Shown: positions 12,804 through 24,419 of the stretch, one piece after another
Position numbering within the stretch: the first letter of the stretch is position 1
Layout: the number at the start of each line of letters is the position of its first letter
From: Amylostereum areolatum
Lineage: Eukaryota > Basidiomycota > Agaricomycetes > Russulales > Stereaceae
Assembly: GCA_012932865.1 (NCBI GenBank)
Contig: SAXG01000137.1
Coordinates: 1-64,000, forward strand
DNA length: 64,000 nt
Reading direction: 5' to 3'
Made by a program: the position numbers and the translations under genes
Notes under the pieces: generated by a model
What the model saw: the letters and a program-made list of their open reading frames with translations, nothing else
The model's database searches: none
What the model was told of the DNA's origin: nothing

Positions 12804-14584
12804 ATGCACAACGTTTTTTTCCTTGCAGCCGTGTCCGTGCTCGCGTTCACACCTGGCGCATTAGCCTGGGGCAACCTCGGTCATCACACGGTCGGGTGCG
12901 TCATTTCGTCGTCTTTCGGCTGGATAGGTAGCTCACTGGATGGGTCGAGCAGATATGTCGCTATGGAGGTATGTAGATTTGCATCTGAAGAGTCCCAGAC
13001 TTCGAATGGTGGACGGCGTGCCAGCCTGACCACTGCGTGTCCAGTTTGTCAACCCCAAGACACTGAAAAACGTTCGAGCATTGATCGGGCCCGAGTTCAA
13101 CCATTCTTTGGGTCCAGCGGCGTCGGTGTGTATCATTATAGACTATGTGGACAAGCGATGGGGCTGAATGGTGTTTGGCCCCAGCAACCGGACGTGATCA
13201 AGAAGACGGTACCGGAATATAAATTCAGTTCAGTGTTGCATTATATCGATGCTCTTGGTGCGTGGGGCTCGCGGTCGCCTGTGGTAAGGATTTGCTGAGG
13301 TCAAAGTCAGACAATCCACCGGACCAATGCTCGGTGAACGTTACCCGGGACTGTCCTGAAGAGGGCTGTATCAGTGCGTATTGCTCACGACTTTCGTGGT
13401 TTCACTAGGCTCAAAAACGCTAACGCCTCTAGTCACCGCCATCCAAAACTACACGCAACAGATCACCGACATGTACGTCTCCTTTCATCGCGGCCATACT
13501 TCCAAGTAGTAAGCTCATGTGTTTGACAGGAGCCTGAACGAGACCTTGCGCCGCCAAGCCTTGATCTTCGTCAGTACGTCGTTCTTTTATTCCTCTCTAT
13601 CCAACCAGTTCTCACGTACGCTCCACACAGCCCATGTATGTCCCTTCCCATCTGATACTGGTGGCTATCTCGAATTGTCATCCATTTATTCCAGTTCCTC
13701 GGCGACATCGGCCAGCCCCTGCACATTGAAGTCCGTGGGATCCGACCCTCTCCAGCGCTCGCCCACATTGACCACCTTCTTATTTCCAGAACCGCGCCGT
13801 TGGCGGAAACACGATAAACGCCACATGTAACGGCGCTAGCACCAACCTGCACGCGGTTTGTTTCTCTCTCCAATTTGAAGACTGACTATGTAGCCCGACT
13901 GACAAACCTTTCGTTGTCATTCAAGGTCTGGGGTAAGCTCATTATCTTCGCACTCTACAACCGTAGATGGGATAATTTCTCTAACACCACATATAGATGA
14001 CGGTATGCTTAGCACAAGCGTTGGAACACGCTACAATGGTAGCGAGACGACATACGCCGCCGCGCTTGTACACAAGCTCAAGGTACGGCGTCTCTTTCTC
14101 CTCCCTATTCGCCCTTCGCTCTTATCTCTTTTCTTATACTTCCTCGCCGCCCTCATCTCTTCCCCGTTTTCTAATCGCCGAACCCCGCCGCAGTGGGGTA
14201 AATACGCCTTCCAGACTCCCCAATGGCTCCACTGCATCTCCCACGCGGCGCTCAAGTCGACGGACTGTATCTCCGTCTGGGCGCGCGAGTCGAACCAGTT
14301 CAACTGTGTGCGTCACCTCTGTCTCACCTTTCTCTCTCTTCCTTGGGCTGATCCTTCCTTGTGGGTACGATGCGCGGACAGGTGGACGTGTGGGATTTCG
14401 AAGCGGGCGAGGATCTGTGTACGGGGGCGTACGTCGATACCGCTATCCCAATTGTGCGCGCTCCTTTTTCCTTGGATGTATATTTGGCTGAGGTGCTTTT
14501 CTTGACGCTTAGATCGACATGCAGATCGCGAAGCAGGGACGGCGGCTGGCAGCCTGGCTCGACGCTGTGTTCAAGGACTGCTGA
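12804..14584 (+). CDS. S1/P1-type zinc nuclease, secreted
   Basis: A single-strand-preferring nuclease and 3'-nucleotidase of the S1/P1 family, which uses three zinc ions. A signal peptide (MHNVFFLAAVSVLAFTPGALA) is followed directly by WGNLGHHTVG, whose Trp is the mature N-terminus and a zinc ligand. Later ligand motifs are VLHYIDAL, THFLGDIGQPLH and NLHAVWDDGM, and the C-terminus reads QIAKQGRRLAAWLDAVF. The gene has many introns of 50-70 nt. The TH of THFLGD comes from a 5-nt exon at 13631-13635. The usual WAD block after PAAS is replaced by QPD if the acceptor at about 13191 is used; the Asp is kept. The ATG at 12804 is chosen because it begins the signal peptide. A decayed paralogue lies at 58035-59686. 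Confidence 0.88.
13631..13635 (+). other. 5-nt micro-exon in the S1/P1 nuclease gene
   Basis: The bases CCCAT lie between an acceptor ACACAG and a donor GTATGT. Splicing TTCGTCA (donor GTACGT at about 13573) to this micro-exon and then to TTCCTCGGCGAC gives V-T-H-F-L-G-D, exactly the family's zinc-ligand block. Without the micro-exon the frame and the histidine are lost. Confidence 0.7.
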
Positions 14585-14784
14585 GCGCATCCACACTACC
14601 AAACGCCACCTTCTGTGGTAGACTGAATAAAATCAAATTTCTCCATGTCGGGAGACGGTGAAAGCATAAAATTCGACGACAGCAATAAGCGTACACGCCC
14701 CGGACGATAGTAGTATTGAGCAGCGGCTTCTTCCATGTCGAGAGCTAAGAGACGGTGCCGGTTAACCCTTCAAGCTTCATAGCT

Positions 14785-16148
14785 TCACTCGTGGGTCCAG
14801 TTCGGCGTCCTCTTCTCTGCAAACGCGCCCATGCCTTATACGTAGTAAACGCTCGTCAGAAACCGGGACCAGAAAATACGTACAACCTAAAAATAACACA
14901 CCTTCTTTCTGGTCCTGCGTCGCGAACGTCATGTGAAAAAGCCTGCGCTCCGTCCTTAGGCCCTCCACCAACGGCTGGTCAAACGCTACGGATACAACCA
15001 TGGGTAAGCCATCCCGTCACCCTCTTTCTGTTTTTTCCGAGGCCACGTACCCGCATTGACCGCTTCCTTCGCCGCCTGCACCGCGAACTGACTTTTTCCC
15101 GCAATCGCTTTCGCCATCGCGACTGCCTCTCTCACGACCTCGCCCTCGCCCTCCCCAACAACCTTACTCACCACGCCCCATTTCTCCGCCTCCTGCGCGG
15201 TGAACTGCCTTCCGGTGAGCACGAGCTCCATCGTGCGCGACTTTCCGATCGCGTGTGCGAGGCGCTGCGAACCGCCGCCTCCTGGAATGGTGCCGATGGA
15301 AATTTCGGGCTGGCCGAATTTGGCCGTGGGCGAGGCGAGGATGATGTCGGTTGCGAGCGCGATTTCACAACCGCCGCCAAGCTGGCAAGGGGAAGAGGGT
15401 TAGTTAGTTTTAGACGACTGGGCGAATAATGAGAGGGTGAATCCGGGAAAGAGGGCAAGATGGTGGGTGGGAAGGAAGGACGGGGTGGAGGGAACTGAGG
15501 CAGACGTACAGCGTAACCGCTCACGGCGGCGATGATGGGCTTGCGCATCTGAGAGAGGGTTGACCAGTTCTCGAGGAAGCGATTCCTGTATACGTCCGAG
15601 ACTATGAGAACGATGGTCAGCAAAGGCAAGATACGCAAATCCAACGCGAGTCGCTCGTCGACGTTCTACAGCGCGGCACATCCACGAACATCCCAAAAGC
15701 CGCCCGTTCTCGAGTCCCATTGGAATTGGATCTCGTTGGATTCCCCCACAGGAGGAGACCAAACTCACATTTCTTGTCCTTCATCTCCTTGATATCCGCC
15801 CCGGCTGCACACACGAACCCGTCAGGTCAATCACATGTCTCCCCCGTTCCAACACAAAAACATACCCGCAAACGCGCGCTCGCTGCCGGTAAGCACGACC
15901 GCGCCAATGTCCGCGTCCTCATCGAGCTCCTTGAGCACGTCGTTGAGCTCAACGAAGAGCGGCGAGCACAGCGCATTGAGTGCCTTGGGCCGGTTGAGTG
16001 TGATGAGCGCGACGCCGGGCTCGGGGCGCGAGGTAAGGATGTATTCGTACGGTTTGGCGGCGACGGCGGAAGACATGGATCTGTGTTTGAGCGCGAGACG
16101 AGAGGTTGCGGGGGTAAAGGTACGAGTGCGAAGGAGGAGGATAGACAT
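14785..16148 (-). CDS. enoyl-CoA hydratase, mitochondrial type
   Basis: Crotonase-family enzyme that hydrates 2-enoyl-CoA in fatty-acid or branched-chain amino-acid breakdown. The N-terminus ([20 protein letters not shown]) is basic and hydroxylated with no acidic residue, fitting a mitochondrial presequence. Landmarks: [35 protein letters not shown] across a small intron near 15806-15866; [20 protein letters not shown]; then, after an intron at about 15382-15510, [13 protein letters not shown] with the first catalytic Glu, and [20 protein letters not shown] with the second. The C-terminal [17 protein letters not shown] is typical of ECHS1-like proteins. The stop is at 14785. No damage seen. 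Confidence 0.9.
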
Positions 16149-16627
16149 TTATGAAGAGCAGATATTCGTGCGCGCACTCGGACGTCTCGATGGATCTGGT
16201 TGGAAACCAGTCGGTATGTTCGGGTAGACTGATACAACGTTCTCCAGTGGACCAAGGGGTACTGTTGTGGATGCACGAGTGCGTGCAGATTCCAGAGTCC
16301 CTAAAGCGTGTGGGTAAGATCGGAAGATACAGAGCGCGACTTGTAACTTTAAATAAGCTACCCCACACGGTCCATCACGTGTCCGCCTCACACATACCCC
16401 GATCTCCCACTGCCGTGACCCGTCTACGATCTGACTTCCTGAACCGCCCAAGGTGACGTTTGGACCTGCTCGGAGTCGCGAGAAAAGGGGAGTCCGAGCG
16501 ATGCCGTAGACACGTTACAAGTATAGAACAGGGATACAATGTGTCCAACAACTGACACTATCTATATTCTTGAAAGATTAAACGACGTCCAAGTCACCAA
16601 CGCCAGCCGCTGTCCGTGTAAGGGAGA

Positions 16628-18687
16628 TTATAGTACACAAGCTATGAGAGAGGGAATGGATGCGATGGGAGAGATGTCTTGTCCTAGATACGTATGCGGT
16701 GTTATAGTCCATGTACGATGGAAGGGGGCGGGGAGGAGGGAAGGATCCGGTGAATACCACTGTTCAAAGCAATGTCTCCAACCCATCGCTTTGGCCTTTG
16801 CCACTAGCTTCTTCACCTCCTGCGACCGCGCGCGCGTCGTCACTAGCAGCGTGTCCGGCATGTCCACAATGACGAGATCGTCCACCCCGAGCGCCGCGAC
16901 GAGGCGCCCAGAGCCCGGCATAATGATACCTCCCGCCACCTGTTCCGTCAGCACTGTCGGGGACATGTGTCAGCGGGAAGGCCTGGTCGATCGGAGGAAT
17001 AGGGGACATACCAAGTCCGCTGTCCCCGAGGATCCGTGGCTGGTTCGCCTCGGCGGGGAGCAGGTCCGCGAGTGAGGAGAAGTCCCCGACGTCGTCCCAA
17101 CCTGCACACAACGAGAGTGAGCCAAAAAGACAATTACTCGAAGAAGGAAGTTTCCGCACCGAAAGTCGCGGGCACGACCGCGACCTTGCCCTCGAGCGCT
17201 GCGGGCTCCGCAACGGCGTTGTCGATGGGGATCTTCTCCAACCCAGGCCACACCTCCTCGAGCACCTTCTCGCGAAGCGTCTCATCGTCCCAGGCTGCCG
17301 CGATCTTGCGCAGGCCATCTTCAAGTTCAGGTTTGTGCAGCTTAAGCTGCTCGAGCAGCATCGACGCCTTGACCACGAACATGCCGGCGTTCCACCTATA
17401 ACTTCCAGTCGCGATGTACGCCGCAGCGGTGCGTGCGTCGGGTTTCTCCTTGAAGGACGACACCAGGCGCGCGTTCGGTGCGTTCTCAACGTGCAGACGT
17501 TCACCGAGGCGGACATAACCGAAGCCGGTGGACGGGTGTGAGGGCGCGATACCAATCGTGGCGATGTACCCGCTCCGTGCGACCTGCACGGCTTCCGTGA
17601 CCGCGCTCAAAAACGCGTCGTCGCCGGAGATCATATGGTCGGCCGCAAAACTGCCGACGACGGCGTCGGGATCGCGACGGGCGAGGATGGCGGCGGCGAG
17701 ACCGATGGCGGCCATCGAGTCTTTAGGGCCGGGTTCGCAGAAGAGGTTGTGCATGAGCAGGTCCGGGAGCTGCTCGCTGATGCTCTTCATGTGCGCACGC
17801 CCTGCGACGACGGTCGTGCGGGTTGGGCCCGTAAGGGGGATAAGACGGTCCCACGTGGCTTGAATGAGGCTCCGGCCCTTGAGCGTGACGTCGAGAAGGA
17901 ACTTGGGGTGGTTCTCCCGCGAGAGTGGCCAGAGACGTGTGCCCGCGCCGCCGGCGGGGATAACGACGTAGAAGCCTGGAATCTCGCGGATGGGCCCGAA
18001 TGGATAGGGGGTCACGCTATGGTCTCCGAGTGGAGATGGGATGAAGACCGAGGGCTGAACAGCGAGTTGGGGTATAGAGCTGGGAGAGAGGAAGGGTGAT
18101 TTGGCGCGTAGTTGGGGAGAACCTGGGGCGGGGGTCGAGAAGCCGGGGGTGCCGATGCGCGAGCCGTATTGGTTCTGCGTGAAGATCGGTAAGTATAGAT
18201 GCTGCCTTGGATATATAACCAGAATAATAAAAAGGTGGAGGTAATTGTGATGCACCGTCACGGTCGGGCTGTGACGAACTCCCGATATCTTTTCACGGAG
18301 AGGTGCCATTCCATCCCATCCCATCCAACATGCGGTAGCAATCATCCACCATCCCCAATTCTCCTCCGAAATCTGGGAAAGAGAGACGACTCACATAGAG
18401 ACCCTCTCTGACCTGGCGTTCGAGGCTGAGGTTCGCCTGTCGCAACTCGGAGCATTCGTGGCGCAGCTCAGATATCTCAGATTGCTACAAGAGTAACAAG
18501 AAAGAAAGCGACAAGGTCAGTCCCGTCATCGTACCATGAATGGGCTCGAGCGTCGACGCACCGAACTCTGCACGACCTCTATGATCTGTTGGAACATAGC
18601 CTCGACGCTGAGACCGGTGGGCGCGCCAGTGCTGCCGGTCTGCGTGTGCGAGGGGGCTTTGGATGCGAAAGGGGGAAGGAGGGACAT
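16628..18687 (-). CDS. mannose-1-phosphate guanylyltransferase, bacterial ManC-like, with coiled-coil N-terminus
   Basis: A nucleotidyltransferase predicted to make GDP-mannose from GTP and mannose-1-phosphate. The catalytic signature PAGGAGTRLWPLSRENHPKF is of the bacterial ManC/AlgA type, not the fungal Mpg1 type with a hexapeptide-repeat tail. Further motifs: ADHMISGDDAF, PSTGFGYVRLGE, FKEKPD, YRWNAGMFVVKAS, IDNAVAEPAA and WDDVGDFSSLADLLP. Exons run from 18687 to 18529, about 18474 to 18394, about 18175 to about 17145, about 17105 to 17010, and about 16955 to 16628. The first two exons encode a Ser/Thr-rich leader and a probable coiled coil (SEISELRHECSELRQANLSL), followed by a Ser/Pro-rich linker. 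The start at 18687 (MSLLPPF) is favoured by the splice chain. The bacterial-like domain could reflect old horizontal transfer. Confidence 0.75.
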
Positions 18688-19805
18688 AGCGCTGGTCGAG
18701 TGAGTGAAAGTGTGCTGGCGACGGACATGAGGGAGATGCAGTCGAGAGACGAGAGATTGATGCGGTTCTACATGTCCGACTCCCCCGTTATCCTCCAGCA
18801 CGTGACCTCCGCCCGTATTTACGCGCGCCCCGCCGCCGCCGTTCCCGACGTCGACAGCCCAAGCCTCGGCGCCGACGTCGTCTTCGACCACCGGCTTGCG
18901 CGAGAGCGACGGCCTTGATTGCATCGATTTGGTGTGTTCCGTTTCCTTCGTGTCTGATTCCGTGGCCCCTTGAACTTGCGCCGCGACTTTATAGTACTTA
19001 CGCTGCGGCCTCCGAGCTGAGTCCGCGTGGGGGCCGGTGTGTGTCTGGCCGTCGGATGGAACTAGGCAGGCTCAGATCCGTCTGGAGTTGCAATCACGAA
19101 GGCTCGAGCGCGCAGCCCCATATAAATATATAAATACGTGTTTCGTCCACCCGCCCGCGATTACTCTCTTCTGCCGGTCAAATTCCTCCGCATATCGACC
19201 ATCCCCATTCTCATGGTCGTCACGCGGTATTTGTGCAGATGTATCCTGCGTCAGGTGAGGAAAACAAAAATACACTTTCACGGAATGCGCGGGGCAAGAG
19301 GGGTGGGAGCCGATGTGAATACAGAGATTTAGGATGCATTCAGGGCGTCCTGGCGGGCATAGCGATGAGCATTCACTCAAGCTTTCGAGCTTCAGTCTTC
19401 TCTGCGACAGATGGAACAAAGCAGCTGCCGCGTAAGGCCTACGTATGTATATGAGGACCTTCCTTCTGGACTCACGCCCAATGTACTTATGAATAGTGTT
19501 CAATCCCGGATGTCTGACCTATGTCTTTCTCGGTGATCCCCCACCGGCTACGGATTGAAGCTCGAACGGCGGAAGACATGATGCATGAACGTCCAGAAGC
19601 AAGGATGCATTTTTTGGACTTTACATTCTAGTTATTCAAGTGTTGTCTCTTTCAGGGGGTGTAAGTATAAAGAGCATGTTTCCGATACTGGAGATACAAC
19701 GGCATTGGAGAGCACGGCGACATGTGGTTAGTACGCATTCGTGAAAGGCTGCTTCCAAACATGCGGCATCGCAGACAAAGCCCGAATGATGGAAGGTAAG
19801 TACTG
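18688..19805. other. intergenic
   Basis: About 1.1 kb upstream of the guanylyltransferase and downstream of an F-box-like gene. The minus-strand frame continues upstream of 18687 but looks like GC-rich noise. I see no motif-bearing gene, RNA gene or repeat. Confidence 0.5.
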
Positions 19806-21594
19806 TCATGTAGCCTTCGGCGAGGACCAGGCCTTGGGCCAGACCCACCACCATCCTCCACTCAACGGTCTCGTATAACTGTTGCGATAATCCCATCTTC
19901 CCGACATTCCAAACGGGTTCGCGACGCCGGAGTATATTCTGCTGTCGCCGCTGAAGTTAGCGTCAGGAGGGCGGCGCGCCATACTGACTTTCCCGTCGTC
20001 CATCATATATCCCGCGATCCCCCAACCGTTCGCATCCGAGCCCGACCAGGCCATTTGTGCTGGAGATACGGTTTCAAGGGCGAGCACGAAGGAAAAATAC
20101 TGGACGCGGTTGGATCCTGCGGCTGGCCAATCGTCGATGTGGTACCCTTCCCATTCGAGCGTCATCGAGCTCTTCAGGTTGGCTAGCGCGGTCACTTGGA
20201 AGTAGAGCGGGAAAAGCACGGGTGTGTCACGCTTCGATAATTCCGAGTTTCGATTGATGTCGTTCCAGAGTGGCTCCGGGATACGGGAAGGAAGACGCAG
20301 CCCAGTTGTGGAAGAAGAGGCTTGGTCATCGTCCAAGTGACTCGTTTCAGCCGTCATGGTCGACAAGAGAATTTGGACAAGGTCGCATACCGCATGTCGA
20401 CGTGCAACGGATGTAACTGAAAAACGTCGAAACGTGCTAGTCAGGTCGAAAAGCCATCGGAACGTCGTCTTCAAGCGCCGTCTCCAGATGGCGTCGCGCA
20501 GCGCCGCCCACGCCTCGTCCACGTTTCCCAATTCGAGAGACGCCCGCCCGTACGAGCACCCACCGTCGCTTGCATCCTCACTGGAGTTGACGCGCCTCAG
20601 CAGCGCGTGGAGCATCCCGAATGCGAAGCTCTCGAGCCGGATGGCGTCACCCTCAATGACTGAACTGATCTCGGGCAGCCCGAGAATGCGAGCGTCGATA
20701 ATTCTGGCTCGGGGTGAAAAGCAAACTAGGCCGACGAGGGCGCGAAGGGCCTTGTTCCAGATCACGACGAAATCAGGGTGGAAGAGTCGGCATGCGTTGT
20801 GACCCTCTGTGCGGCATGCAAATTAAATATCATATATGTATCAGCGTTTGAGCTCTTCAAGGGTGTGAAACCAAACCAAACGTACTGCGTGACTGGAGAA
20901 TACCAGGGAGGACCGTGGCGGCCCCTTGCATCCATATAAAAGCGCTGCCGCCGTCGATGATGCGTACGCGCGCCCAGTAGGCATAGCTTGCCGTCTCCGC
21001 TGGATATCCGTCCATCGCGAAATGTACGAGCTCGTGGCCCCAATCCGGCCAGCACAATTGGCGGAGGGGTTCTCTCGGCGGCCCGGGAAGCTCGTCGCCC
21101 CCGTGGAAAGGATAGACCAGAAACGGGCCCGAGGCGTCCTTTGAGCGGAAAAATAAACTGTACGCATCGCCATAGTGCAGGTCTGGACGGGAGGGCCAGC
21201 CTAGTCGCGCGGTGGCCCAGGATGGATCCGGTCGTCCTAGGGGAGGTCCGACGACGTCCCATCCGTTTCGGAGCATACGTTCGTTCCTAAGGAGGTCTGA
21301 TTGAAGCCAGGCGTGTATTGATTTGTTGGTCAGGGAGAAGGCGAACATGTCGCGCACGGTCGGAAGCCAGCATGCGATTTCTTGGACGAGTTCGACAGGA
21401 ACCCATACTTTCTTAGGTTGGTTCCATCCTTGAATAATTCCGGGCTGTGAATAATGTGAAAAACTGTATACAACGGCAGGCGGGACGTTACGTGGTATCG
21501 TAGGGAAGGCACTGAACACGACGTACCACGACGTTGAGCCTCTATTCTGGCCACCATTTGGCCACACGCTCGCCGACGCCCGACATCCACCCAT
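19806..21594 (-). CDS. F-box-like protein, divergent copy 2 of the local family
   Basis: The N-terminal half contains VPVELVQEIACWLPTV followed by FAFSLTNKSIHAWLQ, an F-box-like block. The C-terminal half has MTLEWEGYHIDDWP, VANPFGMSGRWDYR and GGWWWVWPKAW, matching the family signature. Two main coding segments are joined by an intron near 20770-20880. This copy is longer in the middle and less like the other two, so it probably diverged earlier. The start is uncertain: the frame is open to an ATG at 21594, but no ATG lies just before the F-box block, so a short first exon is possible. Function beyond a possible ubiquitin-ligase adaptor role is unknown. Confidence 0.6.
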
Positions 21595-22004
21595 ATGGCA
21601 CTGGTATTAGTGGGGGACAAAACTCAGAGTAGGCAGACCGGCTGTGAGTCGAAGTCCTGGGCGGACGGTGGCAGACTCCAACAGAGCGAGAATGTTGATG
21701 AGCACGTTGACTCGCACTCACATCCATTTATATTAAGCGCCCGCTACCAACCTCGTGCCAAGCGCGGCATACGTGCTTGATCTAAGTTCAAACACTTACC
21801 TCTTTTTTGATGGAAGGAAGTAGTCCTCCGTGCATCCATCCAACTTGCATCCAACAATAATCTAAATGATATGTCATAAACAGAGTTCAATGTTTTTCTA
21901 TGTACATGACACACCGTCATCTAATCTAATCGCGCTAAATTTGAAACTCTACCTAGTCTGAATCGTGGGAACTTGAATCCCGACTCTCTTCAACTGGGGC
22001 CACC

Positions 22005-23665
22005 ATGTCCTACTACGAAACACCCGTGTTGCAGGTGCGCGTCGGTCTTTTTTTTCGCGCTATATAAACTATCAAACTCGCAGGCAATACCAAGCGTCAT
22101 TTCCTCAGCAGACCATGAGAGGCTGAAGTTTGCCGCCGCGCTCGATCAGCCGTCGAAGATGCTGCTTTACGAGGAGATGGTCGAGCTTTATACCGACATG
22201 CATCCCTTTCTCCTGGTTCGACTGGCTGAAGTGCACGCTTCGTTAAGATCCGGGGCCATTGCCGTGGGCTTTTTTCGCAAGGTAAATATACGTCTGGTTC
22301 CTTTTTTCTACGCGCCGATAATAGCGCACTAACCCCATCAGGCTCAGGATATCTTGTCCCAGATGGGAATTGTCGACGAGGCTTTGGATAAATTTGTTCG
22401 AAGATATGCTACAGAGATCGACGCGCAGGTGCATAGAGCCTTTATCGAGTCGCAACGAAGTAGCATCGCTTCATTTTCTTATCTCGGCGAGCTCACCCGT
22501 CCCATCGGTAGGATCTTACTATCAGACTTGGAAACCGACCAGGGAGCACCGATTTCCCACAAATCTACCGCACCCCCCAGAGGGACATCAAGAGGTCAAA
22601 GACGCGTGGCAGGCCTCGACCGGGGTGACCTTTGAGGCATCCGATTTCGTTGTGAAGTATCTGAAGAAGCTCGCTATTGAAACAAATCACGTCGAAAGTA
22701 CTTTTCTTATCACCGAAACGGTCCGTTCCTTCCAGTATCGACCTCCCTTTTGCTCTCAGTTTTTTTCACTTTCGTGCAGTCAACGCAAGACCTTATCCGA
22801 CGGGGAATCTCGGATGGTGTAGTCAACTATCTCCCAGAAAGCGCGCTCAAGGACCCGGCCAAGATCAAGAGCATTTTGGGGGATACTTTGGCGGTTCGTG
22901 GTTGATTCGTCTCGACGCCCTCGTCGCTTTTGACGTGAGGTGTAATTCTTATCAGGCATACGAGCTCCTGAGCCCCTTCGTCACAGACCCCGCGAACCTC
23001 GACAAGACCTCGATCTGCGACATTCACGCGCGCCTCATGAAGACGTGTCGATTTACCGACGAACTTCACTACGTTTCCGCTGGCAAGACGCGTACGGAAA
23101 CGCGAAAAACGGTCATCATAACGGGCGTTTACGACGTGCAGTGTTGCCCGTTTCCTGAGGTCGATCACGAGCTGGAATACATCTGTACGATGGCCAAGGT
23201 AAAATTTTCATAGGACATCCAGTTCCCGTCGTCCCACTCACTATTCTTGAAGCAATGGATCAAGTCGTGGAAGAACCCTTTCGCGACCGCGAGCTGGTTT
23301 CATCTCATACTTGCCACCTGCCACCCGTTCGACGTAGGCATTTTTCAGTCGGCTCAGTCTCGCCTCGAGTACGTGCTAACTTGCGGTCCTGCGCAGGACG
23401 GGAACGGACGCTTGACGCGGCTGCTTGCTTCCATTCCTCTAATGCAACACGGCTATCCTCCCATCTCCATCGGCTTGACGCAGCGTGCGGACTACTATTC
23501 CGCGATCAATAAGGTATGCGAGCGTTGTTTCCGGGCCGAAATTTAGCGTGTTCTCTCTCGAAAGCTCATCGTGGGTTGCAGGCATATAAGGGCGACCATA
23601 CTGCGCTCGTACACTGCATATTGGAGGGCATGCGTGGGACCATTGTATCCGTGCAATCGTCGTGA
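22005..23665 (+). CDS. Fic-domain protein (probable AMP-transferase)
   Basis: Fic enzymes transfer AMP or other phosphate-containing groups to protein hydroxyls. The catalytic loop HPFDDGNGR is created by splicing across an intron at about 23333-23396 (HPFD joined to DGNGRLTRLLASI). Upstream, LAIETNHVESTF fits the inhibitory-helix pattern [S/T]xxxE found N-terminal to the Fic core in self-inhibited members such as human FICD. Exon 1 encodes MSYYETPVLQ and ends with the donor at 22035. Later exons give DILSQMGIVDEALDKFVRRY, PAKIKSILGDTLA, ICDIHARLMKTCRFTD and a C-terminal HTALVHCILEGMRGTI. I see no signal peptide or membrane segment, so a cytosolic or nuclear location is likely. Every join keeps the frame. 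The substrate is unknown. Confidence 0.85.
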
Positions 23666-24270
23666 TATCTCGTAACACCCAATGCAGCTCTGGTTGTACC
23701 CGTGAAAACTCTCTGTTGTGTTCTCGGCCTCTGTTCCCCAATGCATCTACCATTCGAGGTAAATCCTGGTGCGATCCAATTCAGTGACAGCAAGCCCACA
23801 CTGGCAGATGCCTCGGATTGGGAGATTTACGCTCGAACTGGGTTCTTGTCGGACCTTGCGTCTATTACCCGACGCGAAGTTTTCTGAAGGTAGTTGACAC
23901 ACGGGCACAGGCTGGGTCGAAAGCGAAGATCTCACTGATAAATGTCGTGTATCCTCAGGTGCACCAAGGTCCAAGTGAGGAAGTTTGCTTCGGAGGTTTG
24001 ATAAATTAAATTCATAACTTGGGGCTATGGTCTTCGTCTTCACCCACCGTTTCCCTCCCGGGCCCCCTCCACTCCACTCCGTTCGCACCTTCGCCTATCC
24101 CCGCCGACAACTACACCAACCCTAGCACAATTTTCATTGCATTCCCCAACCCCGATGGCATCAAGCCATTACGCGACACGATGCACCTTTGAACTCAAAC
24201 CCATCATGCAGCCGTGACAAGCGCGTGCGGAACCTGGTTCCGTACGTTCCGCAAAACGGTTCCACATGTA

Positions 24271-24339
24271 CAGCCGTTTGCATAACCGACTGGAATCCGC
24301 GCGTCGAGAAACTTGTTTGTCAGAGCCAAACATTGCCTT
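24271..24339 (+). repeat. left terminal inverted repeat, 69 bp
   Basis: An exact inverse complement of 28223-28291. Inward of position 24339 the two ends diverge at once (TTCGGG here, ATTGGG at the other end), which fixes the inner border. The outer base follows a TA dinucleotide. Confidence 0.93.
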
Positions 24340-24419
24340 TTCGGGAAATCACGTCTGCTGCGGGAGTGACAGCTGTGCGTCGCGAGGTCAGCTTTGCAGT
24401 GTCTTGAGTCCTGACCGCA

